Source of the DNA: an uncultured Flavobacteriaceae bacterium
GTDB taxonomy: Bacteria; Bacteroidota; Bacteroidia; Flavobacteriales; Flavobacteriaceae
NCBI GenBank assembly: GCA_937924845.1
Contig: CALDUQ010000032.1
Span: 1-50,510 of the forward strand
DNA length: 50,510 bases
Direction of reading: 5' to 3'
In this document: positions 34,930 to 44,727 of the stretch, in pieces
Layout of the letters: each line of letters begins with the position of its first letter
How positions within the stretch are numbered: position 1 is the stretch's first letter
Position numbers and translations under genes: made by a program
Notes under the pieces: generated by a model
Told to the model about the DNA's origin: nothing
The model's database searches: none
What the model saw: only the letters and a program-made list of their open reading frames with translations

Positions 34930-37761
34930 TTGCATAAGTTTATTGTTTTTTTACTTATTACAACATACTCCATTGCGCAGCAACCACTCATAAAAGGCAG
35001 CGTTTTAGAGTCGGTTACACTTGCGCCTATTGAAAACGTTAAATTAACCCTAAAAAATACAACTCATAATACATTTACTAATATAAAAGGTGAGTTTTAT
35101 TTCAATCAAAACATTCCGCTTGGCCCACATTTTTTAATTGTCACCAAACAAGGTTACATTACAAAGCGGTACCCTATTGTTGTAAACCAAAACGAAACGG
35201 TAGATTTGTCAGAAATCACCTTAACACATGACACTACCAATCAAGAAGAGGTGTTTACAATTGCCCTTTCGGAAGACGACCTTAATACCGACGACGAAGG
35301 CTTTACAGATAATATATCAGGCTTACTACAAGCTTCAAAAAATGTGTTTTTAACCGCCGCAGCCTACGATTTTAGCACCACGTTTTTTAGACCACGTGGC
35401 TTAAATAGCAACCATAGTAAAATGCTAATTAACGGCATTGAAATGAATAAGCAATTTAACGGCAGACCACAATGGAGCAATTGGGGCGGACTTAATGATG
35501 CCTTGCGGAACCAGGATTTTACGCACGGATTTGGTGCTAACGCATATTCATTTGGTGATATCGCTGGCACAACCAATCTTATTTTAAGAGCTTCAAAAAA
35601 CCGAAAAGGCGGTCGTATTTCATACGCATCTGCAAATCGATCATATCAAGGTAGGTTTATGGCAAGCTATAATTCGGGCATATTAAAAAACGGTTGGGCA
35701 TACTCCGTTTTAGCCTCTCGCCGTTACGGCAACCAAGGCTATATTGACGGCACGTTATATGATGCTAATTCATTTTTTACAAGTGTAGAAAAACAAATTA
35801 ACCAAAACCATCATATAAATTTTGCAGGCATTTACGCTACCAATAAACGTGGCCGATCAACCGCAATTACTGACGAAGTATTTTATTTAAAAGGTAATCG
35901 CTACAATCCGCTTTGGGGCTATCAAAACGGAAAAAAAAGAAACACCAGAGTCCGTAACATTAACGAACCCATTATAATGCTTAATCATTTTTGGCAAATT
36001 ACCCCCAAAATAAACCTCAACACCAATGCCATGTATCAATTTGGCACAATTGGTAATACTCGTGTTGATAATGGCGGCACACAATTATATATTGATCAAA
36101 ACGGAACAGAAGTGTTTTTGGGTGGTGCCAGAAATCAAGACCCAACGCACTTCCAAAATCTACCTAGTTTTTTTCTTCAAGACCAAAACCCTACTGCCTC
36201 CGATTTTAGAAATGCATTTATTGCACAACGCTACTTTAAACAAAATGGGCAATTTAATTTTAACACCTTGTATGCAGCAAACGCACTACAAAACCAAAAT
36301 AATAAAAATGCAACCTTTGTAATTCAGGAAGATATTAACCAAGACAACGTACTAGTAATTAACACCCTTATAAACGCCAAACTTAACAACAAACTACAAC
36401 TAAATGGCGGGTTAAATTACAAGGCAACGCACAGCCAAAATTATGCCCAAATCAACGATTTATTAGGAGGACGTGGATTTTTAGATATTGATAGCTTTTT
36501 TGACGATAGCGAAAATACTATTGTTGGAAATGTAGCGCAAAGTGATTTACAAAACAGAAACCGAATAGTAACCAAAGGCGAACGCTATAAATACAACTAT
36601 ATTTTTAATGCTGCCGTTTTTAACGGATTTGCCCAATTACAGTATAAAAACCAAAAAATTTCTGGCGCTTTAGCAGCCCATATATCAAACACAAATTATC
36701 AAAGAAAAGGGCTTTATGAAAACGGAAATTATCCAGCACAGCTTTCATTAGGCAAAAGTAAACGTCTCAACTTTTATAATTATGGCGCAAGGCTAAACAT
36801 GTTGTATCAATTTAACGGCAGGCATTCGGTTGGTTTAAATAGCGGCTATTTTACAAAAGCTCCCACATTAAGAAACAGCTTTTCAAACCCTAGGCAAAAT
36901 AACACCATAGTTACTAACTTACAATCACAAAACACTACAAACCTAGATTTAAACTACATCTATCGCTCACCAATTATAAAAAGTACATTATCACTATATG
37001 GCATAAGTTTTACTAACGACACTGATGTTTCTTTTTATTTTACAGAAGATTTAGCAGGTTTGGGTGCCGATGGCAATGCCTTTGTGCAAGAAATTACAAC
37101 AAACGTAAACAGGCTAAATATTGGGGTCGAATTAGGTGTTGAAGCACAAATCACATCAACATTAAAACTAAAAGCAATAGCAGCAGTTGGACAAAACACC
37201 TACGCCAATAACCCAAACATTTACTTAACTAGCGATGATTTTACTAATGAATTGCGATTTGGCAATGGCAAAACAAACCTTAAAAACCTACATGTTGCTG
37301 GTGGCCCCGAGCAAGCTTTTCAGCTCGGCTTTGAATATCGTGACCCAAAATATTGGACCATAGGATTAAGCGCCAATCATTTTTCAAACGCGTATATTGA
37401 TGCAAGTGCTTTAGCAAGATCAGAAAATTTTACCTTAGATTTTGATGGGCTTCCTTTTAATAGTTTTAATAAAACCCAAGCAAATAACTTACTTAAGCAA
37501 GAGCAATTACCTAGCTATATGTTAATTAATTTAGTTGGCGGCAAATCATGGCGTATCGGCAAATATTATGTTGGCTTTTTTGCAACGATAAACAATGTAC
37601 TTAATCAACTTTATAAAACTGGTGGTTTTGAACAATCACGCATTGCAAAATTTGACAGATTACTCGAGGATCAATCGCGCGAAAATGGCCCACTTTTTGG
37701 TAATCGCTACTTTTTTGGTAATGGCACAACCTATTATTGCAATTTATATGTACGATTTTAA
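34930..37761 (+). CDS. TonB-dependent outer-membrane receptor
   Basis: A 943-residue outer-membrane receptor with an N-terminal carboxypeptidase-regulatory-like domain (residues about 20-100, IKGSVLESVTLAPIENVKLTL, FTNIKGEFYF), a plug with FRPRGLNSNHSKMLINGIEMN and a large barrel ending in TYYCNLYVRF. A signal peptide KFIVFLLITTYSIA precedes. The only usable start before the signal peptide is a TTG at 34930-34932; in-frame TAA lies just upstream. It is followed after 12 bases by a DUF5689 lipoprotein; no SusD is present. Ligand unknown. Confidence 0.9.
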   Translation: MHKFIVFLLITTYSIAQQPLIKGSVLESVTLAPIENVKLTLKNTTHNTFTNIKGEFYFNQNIPLGPHFLIVTKQGYITKRYPIVVNQNETVDLSEITLTHDTTNQEEVFTIALSEDDLNTDDEGFTDNISGLLQASKNVFLTAAAYDFSTTFFRPRGLNSNHSKMLINGIEMNKQFNGRPQWSNWGGLNDALRNQDFTHGFGANAYSFGDIAGTTNLILRASKNRKGGRISYASANRSYQGRFMASYNSGILKNGWAYSVLASRRYGNQGYIDGTLYDANSFFTSVEKQINQNHHINFAGIYATNKRGRSTAITDEVFYLKGNRYNPLWGYQNGKKRNTRVRNINEPIIMLNHFWQITPKINLNTNAMYQFGTIGNTRVDNGGTQLYIDQNGTEVFLGGARNQDPTHFQNLPSFFLQDQNPTASDFRNAFIAQRYFKQNGQFNFNTLYAANALQNQNNKNATFVIQEDINQDNVLVINTLINAKLNNKLQLNGGLNYKATHSQNYAQINDLLGGRGFLDIDSFFDDSENTIVGNVAQSDLQNRNRIVTKGERYKYNYIFNAAVFNGFAQLQYKNQKISGALAAHISNTNYQRKGLYENGNYPAQLSLGKSKRLNFYNYGARLNMLYQFNGRHSVGLNSGYFTKAPTLRNSFSNPRQNNTIVTNLQSQNTTNLDLNYIYRSPIIKSTLSLYGISFTNDTDVSFYFTEDLAGLGADGNAFVQEITTNVNRLNIGVELGVEAQITSTLKLKAIAAVGQNTYANNPNIYLTSDDFTNELRFGNGKTNLKNLHVAGGPEQAFQLGFEYRDPKYWTIGLSANHFSNAYIDASALARSENFTLDFDGLPFNSFNKTQANNLLKQEQLPSYMLINLVGGKSWRIGKYYVGFFATINNVLNQLYKTGGFEQSRIAKFDRLLEDQSRENGPLFGNRYFFGNGTTYYCNLYVRF

Positions 37762-37773
37762 ACGAAACGCAAA

Positions 37774-39183
37774 ATGAAAATACTCAAAAAAATAAGTTTA
37801 GGAATTTTATTATTAAACCTAATTGCTTGCGTACAAGATGATGATTTTAAAACACCCGATTTAACTATAATCGACCCCGATATTGAAGGTAATGTAATAT
37901 CTATAAATGCAATTGCTGGACTTTTGGCTCAAGCCGAAAATAATAATGAAACTACATTTACTTTTACAGGCACTGAGCAATACATTGTTGGTTACATCAC
38001 CTCAAGTGATGAATCGAGCAATTATTTTGAAGAACTTATTATACAGGATGCACTAGAGAATCCTTCCGCAGGCATAAAAATTTTAATTGATAGTAATCCA
38101 TTATTTATAACATATGATATTGGCAGACGCTTGTTTATAAAACTAGATGGCCTAACCATTGGCAAAGCTAACGGTGTATTTGCAATTGGCATGCAAAACG
38201 GTTCAAGTATTGATAAAATCCCGGCGGCATTAGAGGCTGAGTTTTTAATTCGCTCTACAGAAAAAGGAACACCTGTTGCGCTAAAAGTTAATTTAGATGA
38301 ACTAAATGAAGGCCTGCTTAACCTTTTTGTTTCGGTCGAAAACGCTCGCTTTTCTAGCACCGAAGTCATCGACCAACACTTAACCTATGCTGCCGAACCA
38401 ACCGACCAATTTGACGGCGAACGAACACTACTAAGCTGTAATAGCAATTTACCGTTAATAGTTAGCACCAGTACTTTTGCCGATTTTAGAACTTTGCAAC
38501 TCCCTTCGCAACAAGGTACTATTAATGGTATTTTAACTAAAGATTTTTTTGGAAACGCCTATAATCTCGTAATTAATGAACCAAGTAATATTAATTTTAA
38601 TGAACCAAATAGGTGCGACACGCCCATTGTAAATTGCGGGGTGGCAAATTCCGTAGGCACAACAACTATTTTTTCAGACGATTTTGAATCTCAAACCAAT
38701 AACCAATTAATTTTTGGCAATGGCTGGACCAATTACATTCAAGAAGGCAGCGAAGGTTTTGAAGCCTTTACTTCATCAAGTGCAAACCCCTCTATTGGTA
38801 AATCGGCACGAGTTGGCTCTAGAAACTCTGGCAACACAAGTTCAATCGCTTGGCTTATCACACCACAAATTAGCTTAAACAATGGTGGTGTTTTACAATT
38901 TATGAGTTCAAATAGTTTTGCTAACGGAAGCAATTTAGAAGTGCTAATAAGCAGTAATTGGGACGAGTCTGTCGAAACTATTACAACTTCAACTTGGTTA
39001 CCTTTAGAGGCGGCTTATATTACTAGTGATGATGATTTTTTTGGCGATTGGTTTTCTTCTGGTTTAATTGATTTATCATGCCTTAACGGAAATGCGCATA
39101 TTGCGTTTAGATATACAGGTAATGGCGACCCAAATTTTGATGGTATTTATGAGTTAGATGAGGTAAATATTACGACTAATTAA
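37774..39183 (+). CDS. DUF5689 lipoprotein with C-terminal choice-of-anchor-J-like domain
   Basis: A 469-residue lipoprotein (lipobox LIAC, Cys19) probably on the outer membrane. The N-terminal part, about residues 40-280, matches the DUF5689 pattern (VGYITSSDESSNYFEELIIQD, GRRLFIKLDGLTIG, GTINGILTKDFFGNAYNLVI). A choice-of-anchor-J-like beta domain (about 300-469, FSDDFESQTNNQLIFGNGW, AWLITPQISLNNGGVLQF, ISSNWDES) follows. It is paired 12 bases after the TonB receptor, so it likely helps it bind its ligand; the ligand is unknown. Confidence 0.85.
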   Translation: MKILKKISLGILLLNLIACVQDDDFKTPDLTIIDPDIEGNVISINAIAGLLAQAENNNETTFTFTGTEQYIVGYITSSDESSNYFEELIIQDALENPSAGIKILIDSNPLFITYDIGRRLFIKLDGLTIGKANGVFAIGMQNGSSIDKIPAALEAEFLIRSTEKGTPVALKVNLDELNEGLLNLFVSVENARFSSTEVIDQHLTYAAEPTDQFDGERTLLSCNSNLPLIVSTSTFADFRTLQLPSQQGTINGILTKDFFGNAYNLVINEPSNINFNEPNRCDTPIVNCGVANSVGTTTIFSDDFESQTNNQLIFGNGWTNYIQEGSEGFEAFTSSSANPSIGKSARVGSRNSGNTSSIAWLITPQISLNNGGVLQFMSSNSFANGSNLEVLISSNWDESVETITTSTWLPLEAAYITSDDDFFGDWFSSGLIDLSCLNGNAHIAFRYTGNGDPNFDGIYELDEVNITTN

Positions 39184-39256
39184 AAAATATTAACTTATAC
39201 TTCACGTTTAACTATCATAAATTTTTAGTTATTTGTAGTAATATTATAAATTGTTT

Positions 39257-41248
39257 ATGAAAAAAATCATACTGTTAGCATGTCTCTCATTTTTTGCTGT
39301 GGTTAATGCACAATTTGAAGGAAAAATTGAAGAACCTGTTACTTGGGAGTTTGCACATAAAAAACTAGATAGTAATACAATTGAATTAGCGTTTATAGCG
39401 ACTATCGAAAAAAATTGGGCATTATACTCGCAGTTTATAGAAGAAGGCGGCCCTATACCAACATCGTTTACTTTTGAAAATTCAAACAATTTTGAACGTA
39501 TTAATGCAGTTATAGAATATGACGAAAATAAAACCACAAAACACGACAAGGTGTTTGATATGGTAGTCGCCAAATTTTACAACAAAGCAACCTTTAAGCA
39601 ACTTATAAAACTAAATACACCTAATGCTGTAGTAAAAGGTTACTTAACATTTATGGCCTGCGATGACTCTGCTTGTTTACCACCTACCGATATTGATTTT
39701 AACTTTAATTTTTCTAAAAATGCATCTGCATTAAGCGCAACCACTACAATTTCGAATCAAGATAGCACTAACGCAAATCAACAATTGTATGGTATGCAGC
39801 CTAACGACATACAATCTAACATTACGCAAATCAAACAAGAAAAATCACTTTGGCGCATTTTTGCGCTTGGCTTTTTTGGTGGGTTATTGGCCTTGTTAAC
39901 ACCTTGCGTATTTCCGATGATACCACTTACGGTTAGTTTTTTTACAAAAAGTAGCGGTCAAAAAGGCGGCACTACCAATGCTGTTTTGTATGGTGTATTT
40001 ATCTTAGGAGTTTACGTGCTACTTAGCCTACCGTTTCATTTATTAGACTCGGTAAATCCTGATATTTTAAATGAAATATCAACTAATGTAGCTTTAAATA
40101 TCATTTTCTTTTTAGTATTTGTGTTTTTTGCTTTATCGTTTTTTGGCTATTACGAAATTAGATTGCCATCAAGCTGGATGGATAAAACCTCAAAAGCCGA
40201 AAGTTCTGGCGGCATTATTGGTGTGTTTTTTATGGCATTAACCTTAGCCCTAGTTTCGTTTTCATGCACGGGCCCAATATTAGGCTCACTACTTGCTGGC
40301 TCACTAAGTACAAATGGTGGTGCTTGGCAATTATCGGCTGGTATGGCAGGATTTGGGGTTGCTTTAGGCTTACCTTTTGCATTGTTTGCTATGTTTCCTA
40401 GCTTGTTAAATAGGTTGCCAAAATCTGGAGGTTGGCTAAACACCACAAAAGTTGTTTTAGGGTTTTTAGAATTAGCTTTAGCATTTAAGTTTTTATCAAA
40501 TGCCGATTTGGTTAAGCACTGGGGACTCCTTAAAATAGAAGTGTTTTTAGGTATTTGGATTATTATTTTTGCAGGACTTGCGTTGTATTTATTTGCAAAA
40601 ATTAAGTTTCCTCATGATTCACCTATTAAAAAATTATCATTTTTTAGATTATCATTCGGTGTTTTAGTTGCTGCCTTTGTAATATATCTTGCTTCGGGTT
40701 TTAGACTACAGCACGAAATCAAAACATATAAACCCTTAACCTTATTAAGCGGTTTGGCGCCCCCAACAGGCTACAGCATATTATTTCCTAAAGACGCGCC
40801 AGGTAATTTAACAGCTTTTAAAAACTTGCAAGAAGGTATTGCTTATGCCAAAAGTGTTAACAAACCTATTTTGCTAGATTTTACAGGTTACGCTTGTGTA
40901 AATTGTCGTAAAATGGAAGAAAACGTATGGCCAAAACCACAAGTAAACCATTATTTAAAAAATGAGTTTGTATTAATTTCGCTTTACGCGGATGATAAAA
41001 CAGAATTAGACAAAACCGAACAGCTACAAGTTAAACGTGCTAATGGCAGTACACGAAGGCTTAAAACTGTTGGTAATAAATGGTCGCATTTTCAAACACA
41101 CTTTTTTCAATCAAACACGCTGCCGTATTATGTATTATTATCGCCTAATGGCAAGCAGGTATTAAATCAGCCTGTAGGCTATACACCCGATGTTAACATT
41201 TATGCAAACTTTTTAAAAAAAGGTTTAGACGCCTATAAAACAAAGTAA
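39257..41248 (+). CDS. DsbD-like thiol:disulfide interchange protein
   Basis: A 663-residue membrane protein that passes electrons from cytoplasmic thioredoxin to periplasmic thiols. A signal peptide (ending VVNAQ) is followed by the DsbD alpha domain (ACDDSACLPP cysteine pair), eight or so membrane helices with the redox cysteines in LTPCVFPMIPLTVSFF and LVSFSCTGPILGSLL, and a C-terminal thioredoxin domain with CVNC (DFTGYACVNCRKMEENVW). All three modules have their cysteines. The ATG at 39257 is preferred to an upstream in-frame TTG at 39251. It starts a plus-strand cluster; the next gene is 2 bases away. Confidence 0.92.
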   Translation: MKKIILLACLSFFAVVNAQFEGKIEEPVTWEFAHKKLDSNTIELAFIATIEKNWALYSQFIEEGGPIPTSFTFENSNNFERINAVIEYDENKTTKHDKVFDMVVAKFYNKATFKQLIKLNTPNAVVKGYLTFMACDDSACLPPTDIDFNFNFSKNASALSATTTISNQDSTNANQQLYGMQPNDIQSNITQIKQEKSLWRIFALGFFGGLLALLTPCVFPMIPLTVSFFTKSSGQKGGTTNAVLYGVFILGVYVLLSLPFHLLDSVNPDILNEISTNVALNIIFFLVFVFFALSFFGYYEIRLPSSWMDKTSKAESSGGIIGVFFMALTLALVSFSCTGPILGSLLAGSLSTNGGAWQLSAGMAGFGVALGLPFALFAMFPSLLNRLPKSGGWLNTTKVVLGFLELALAFKFLSNADLVKHWGLLKIEVFLGIWIIIFAGLALYLFAKIKFPHDSPIKKLSFFRLSFGVLVAAFVIYLASGFRLQHEIKTYKPLTLLSGLAPPTGYSILFPKDAPGNLTAFKNLQEGIAYAKSVNKPILLDFTGYACVNCRKMEENVWPKPQVNHYLKNEFVLISLYADDKTELDKTEQLQVKRANGSTRRLKTVGNKWSHFQTHFFQSNTLPYYVLLSPNGKQVLNQPVGYTPDVNIYANFLKKGLDAYKTK

Positions 41249-41250
41249 AT

Positions 41251-41607
41251 ATGGCTTTAGATGATTTAAAAAATAACGCCAAAGCTTTAAGCGATGATAT
41301 ACAAGATTATGTAGATAATAGAATTGCATACCTAAAGCTTAGTGCTTATAAAAAAAGTGTTTTAGCAAGCTCAGCTACTATTTACGCTGCTATAATTGGT
41401 GTATTTTTATTGTTTACACTATTGTTTTTATCATTTGCATTTGCAACTTGGTTATCTCAAATTTTAAAAAATGCTATTTATGGCTATCTCATTGTAGCCT
41501 TCATTTTTATGATTTGCTTAGTGTGTTCAATCTTGTTTTTAAAAACGCCAATACAAAAACTTATTCTAAGTAAATTTTCAAAACTATTTTTTGATGACAA
41601 AATATAA
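41251..41607 (+). CDS. Phage-holin-family-like small membrane protein
   Basis: A 118-residue protein with two transmembrane helices (about residues 36-65 and 75-98) and a charged N-terminus (LKNNAKALSDDIQDYVDNRIAYLKLSAYKKSV). It matches the putative Actinobacterial-type holin/YqjE-like superfamily (Phage_holin_3_6). In this chromosomal setting it is more likely an envelope or stress-related protein than a phage holin. It lies 2 bases after the DsbD-like gene and overlaps the next gene by 14 bases. Confidence 0.8.
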   Translation: MALDDLKNNAKALSDDIQDYVDNRIAYLKLSAYKKSVLASSATIYAAIIGVFLLFTLLFLSFAFATWLSQILKNAIYGYLIVAFIFMICLVCSILFLKTPIQKLILSKFSKLFFDDKI

Positions 41608-41812
41608 CTCGTTTAAAAACATTGACACCGAACTTGCGCGTTTACAACAAGAAGGCGAAAAACAACTTGAGGTCATCAAAAACAAGTATATGACTATAAA
41701 AGATAACGTTAATATTGGTAGTTTAATCTTTAATGTAGTTACTAAAAATACAATTTCAAAAATTTCTTCTAAATTTAGGCGTAAAAAAAAACTTACAACT
41801 AAAACAACTTAA
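41594..41812 (+). CDS. Small unknown protein, paired with the holin-like gene
   Basis: A 72-residue basic protein. The N-terminal half is a charged helix (NSFKNIDTELARLQQEGEKQLEVIKNKYM), then a short hydrophobic stretch and a very basic tail (KFRRKKKLTTKTT). It resembles a small flavobacterial family (possibly DUF6327), but I am not certain. The ATG at 41594 is preferred to an in-frame TTG at 41591. The 14-base overlap with the upstream gene indicates translational coupling, so the two likely act together. Confidence 0.65.
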   Translation: MTKYNSFKNIDTELARLQQEGEKQLEVIKNKYMTIKDNVNIGSLIFNVVTKNTISKISSKFRRKKKLTTKTT

Positions 41813-41817
41813 ATAAA

Positions 41818-42399
41818 ATGTTAAACGATTTTTGGCTCAATGTAAATTATGGCATTAACCATGTGCTAGATATAAACGGCTACGATCATGTGCTATTTTT
41901 AATGGTATTGGCAGTTCCCTATTTGTTTGAAAATTTTAAACGCGTATTGCTTTTGGTTTCAATTTTTACAATTGGCCATACCTTATCTTTAATTTTAGCA
42001 GCTTACAATTATGTAAACCTTAATGGCGACATTGTTGAATTTTTAATACCAATAACCATTTTAATAACAGCATTGTTTAATGTGCTTTATAACAAAAAGA
42101 AAACAAAACGTGGATTTTTAATTTTCACAACTTTATTATTTGGTATTATTCACGGTTTGGGTTTTGCTAGAGAGTTTAAAATGTTTGCAGGTGATGAAGT
42201 AAATAAGCCTTTATTATTAATTGAATTTGCTTTAGGCATTGAAATTGCTCAACTTATAATTGTTTTTGTTGTTTTGTTTTTAGGCCTCATAGCGCAAACT
42301 GTTTTAAGGGTATCAAAACGAGATTGGGTTATGGTTACTTCGGCCATTGTTATTGGCTTGGTTATTCCTTTAGTTTTAAACAGTGCTTATTTAAATTAA
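41818..42399 (+). CDS. HupE/UreJ-family membrane protein
   Basis: A 193-residue polytopic membrane protein with about six helices. The opening GINHVLDINGYDHVLFLMVLAVPYLF and GHTLSLILAAYNYVN contain the conserved His/Asp residues of the HupE/UreJ family, which includes proteins linked to nickel or cobalt transport, although many Bacteroidota members have no hydrogenase or urease partner. No urease, hydrogenase or cobalamin gene is nearby. It starts 5 bases after the small protein gene. Confidence 0.85.
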   Translation: MLNDFWLNVNYGINHVLDINGYDHVLFLMVLAVPYLFENFKRVLLLVSIFTIGHTLSLILAAYNYVNLNGDIVEFLIPITILITALFNVLYNKKKTKRGFLIFTTLLFGIIHGLGFAREFKMFAGDEVNKPLLLIEFALGIEIAQLIIVFVVLFLGLIAQTVLRVSKRDWVMVTSAIVIGLVIPLVLNSAYLN

Positions 42400-42446
42400 A
42401 TGTATTATTTTGTCTTTTTAAATTTTAAAAAGCGACTCCTATAGTA

Positions 42447-42875
42447 ATGCATAACGAAAAACAATTAAAATACGATAAAGCATATTTGCGCATCGCTAAA
42501 GAATGGGGCAAACTATCATACTGCAAACGCAAACAAGTGGGTGCAATTATTGTAAAAAACCGAATGATTATATCTGATGGGTTTAACGGCACACCAACAG
42601 GCTTTGAAAATACTTGCGAAGACGAGCAAAACAATACCAAGTGGTATGTACTACATGCCGAGGCCAATGCCATATCAAAAGTAGCTGGCTCAACCCAATC
42701 GAGCAAAGGCGCCACACTTTACATTACCTTATCACCCTGTAAAGAGTGTAGCAAATTAATATACCAAGCTGGCATTATTAGGGTTGTTTATAATAAATCC
42801 TATAAAGATAACTCAGGATTAGAGTTTTTAAAAAAAGCTGGCGTTGAGCTTATTAAAATTGAAGATTTTAATTAA
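42447..42875 (+). CDS. dCMP deaminase family protein
   Basis: A 142-residue cytoplasmic deaminase, expected to convert dCMP to dUMP, supplying dTMP synthesis. The zinc site is HAEANAI (His70, catalytic Glu72) and SPCKEC (Cys98, Cys101). Flanking motifs GAIIVKNRMIISDGFNGTPTGF and an EDEQN insertion agree with the dCMP-deaminase/ComEB branch. The stop overlaps the start of the S41 gene as TAATG, so the pair are coupled. A 47-base spacer separates it from HupE/UreJ. Confidence 0.92.
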   Translation: MHNEKQLKYDKAYLRIAKEWGKLSYCKRKQVGAIIVKNRMIISDGFNGTPTGFENTCEDEQNNTKWYVLHAEANAISKVAGSTQSSKGATLYITLSPCKECSKLIYQAGIIRVVYNKSYKDNSGLEFLKKAGVELIKIEDFN

Positions 42876-44446
42876 TGGCAATTAAAAAAAAATATTTGCC
42901 ATTAATACTTGGTATAACAATGGCTTTAGGCATTTGTTTGGGTAATTATTTAAACTTTAACACGACCGCTAAAGTTAATAATAGCAAAAAAGAAAAGTTA
43001 AATCGATTAATTGATTTTATTGATTTTGAATATGTCGAAAACGTAAATACCGACAGTATTGTTGACGTTACGGTTAATAAAATTTTGAGTGATCTTGACC
43101 CACATTCTACCTATATTCCTCAAAAAAAAATGCAACAAGTTACCGAAAACATGAAAGGTGATTTTGTTGGTATTGGCATCAGTATTTTTAGTGTTAATGA
43201 CACCATTGCTGTGCTTAGAACTCTAGAAAATAGTCCTGCAAAAAAAGCAGGTATAAAAGCTGGCGACCGTATTGTTTATGTTAATAATGATACTGTTTTT
43301 GGCAAAAATCACTCTGCAAGTGCATTTATAGAGCGTATAAAAGGCAAAAAAAGTAGTGCCGTAAACCTAAAAATTTTCCGAAAAGGCAGCGCTAACCTTA
43401 TTGACTTTCAATTATATCGCGATAAGGTACCACTAAAAAGTATTGACGCTGCATATTTACTAAATGATAGTCTAGGGTATATTAAAATAAATCGGTTTGC
43501 AGAAAGTACTTTTGACGAGTTTAAAGTTGCATTAACCAATTTAAAAGCCAAACAGATAACTGGACTTGTTTTAGACCTAAGAAATAACCCTGGCGGTTTT
43601 GTATCTATAGCAGAAAAAATTGCTGATGAATTTTTAGAAGACAAAAAACTCATATTATTTACAAAAAACAAACAAGGTACAATTATTGAAACTTATGCGA
43701 CTGCACAAGGCGATTTTGAATCGGGCCGTTTATTTGTTTTAATTAATGAAAAATCGGCTTCGGCTAGCGAAATTGTAGCAGGCGCACTTCAAGATAATGA
43801 CAAAGGCACAATTATTGGGCAGCGCTCATTTGGCAAAGGACTAGTGCAACGTGAGATGGATTTGGGAGATGGCAGTGCGATTAGACTTACAATTTCTAAA
43901 TATTATACGCCTACAGGACGATCAATACAAAAACATTACAAAAAAGGCGATTACGGTACTTATTTTAAAAATACTGATACTACATTACACAACTCAACCA
44001 AAATTAATGCCTTTGATTCACTTAAGTTTATTACTCCAAAAGGAAAAGTAGTATATGGAGGTGGTGGTATTGTGCCCGATATTTATAGTCCTAAACCAAA
44101 TACAATACCTAATTTTATTAACCAAATTACAAGAACAAATGGGGTTATTGATAATTTTATATTTCAATACCTAGATAAAAAAAGAGCTGATTTTGAGCAC
44201 TATACTGAATCTAAATTTGTAACAACATTTATGTTTAGTAACCGTATCATTTCAGAGTTTGAAACGTATTTAAATATACTTACAAACACTAGCGCCATAC
44301 AAGTTAAAAAGCCTTATTTTGAATACGTAAAAAAACACTTAAAAGCAACTTTGGCGTTGCAACTATTTGGGCTTAATGCTTATACAAAAGTTATTAATAG
44401 TGATGACATTATGATTGCTAAGGTTTTAGAAATCACCAAACACTAA
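42875..44446 (+). CDS. S41-family carboxy-terminal processing peptidase
   Basis: A 523-residue periplasmic protease with an N-terminal membrane helix (about residues 8-25). A PDZ domain (about 85-160, GDFVGIGISIFSVNDTIAVLR) is followed by the S41 core with Ser in EKSASASEIVAGAL and Lys in RSFGKGLVQRE, the Ser-Lys dyad. It has the same layout as the S41 gene at 24902-26536 but is clearly diverged, so the two are paralogues or distinct subgroups. Translation is coupled to the deaminase by the TAATG overlap. Confidence 0.93.
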   Translation: MAIKKKYLPLILGITMALGICLGNYLNFNTTAKVNNSKKEKLNRLIDFIDFEYVENVNTDSIVDVTVNKILSDLDPHSTYIPQKKMQQVTENMKGDFVGIGISIFSVNDTIAVLRTLENSPAKKAGIKAGDRIVYVNNDTVFGKNHSASAFIERIKGKKSSAVNLKIFRKGSANLIDFQLYRDKVPLKSIDAAYLLNDSLGYIKINRFAESTFDEFKVALTNLKAKQITGLVLDLRNNPGGFVSIAEKIADEFLEDKKLILFTKNKQGTIIETYATAQGDFESGRLFVLINEKSASASEIVAGALQDNDKGTIIGQRSFGKGLVQREMDLGDGSAIRLTISKYYTPTGRSIQKHYKKGDYGTYFKNTDTTLHNSTKINAFDSLKFITPKGKVVYGGGGIVPDIYSPKPNTIPNFINQITRTNGVIDNFIFQYLDKKRADFEHYTESKFVTTFMFSNRIISEFETYLNILTNTSAIQVKKPYFEYVKKHLKATLALQLFGLNAYTKVINSDDIMIAKVLEITKH

Positions 44447-44727
44447 TTTTAAAACAACTAAAACATACATTATCAACAAACAAAAACCTTATTAAACGTT
44501 TACTTAACATTTAATAAAAAAAAGAGGTTTAAAATATAATACGCTACTTACGCATTATTATTAAAACCTCTAGTTGTTAAAAATTTTGTTTGTTTTTTGT
44601 TGGTTTAAGCGCACTAAACCCTTTAACCAACAACTAAATTAGGTATTACCTAAAAAACAAAAAACATAGAATTTATATTCGCCTACTAACACTGTAAAAA
44701 TAGTGGAATACAATACATATTCGTTAA
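44447..44727. other. Structured intergenic region between convergent genes
   Basis: A 281-base gene-free region between the S41 peptidase (plus) and the LytTR regulator (minus). It holds several inverted repeats: AGAGGTTT/AAACCTCT at 44523-44530 and 44564-44571; TTGTTGGTT/AACCAACAA at 44597-44605 and 44625-44633, enclosing GGTTTA/TAAACC; and the 15-bp palindrome TTAGGTATTACCTAA at 44639-44653. None has a clear T-run directly behind it on either strand, so a simple terminator is not obvious. I see no open reading frame worth calling. Confidence 0.6.

Noticed and set aside
41251-41607. Holin-like protein taken as evidence of a prophage
   Set aside because: No other phage gene is nearby, and this family is common in chromosomal envelope clusters.
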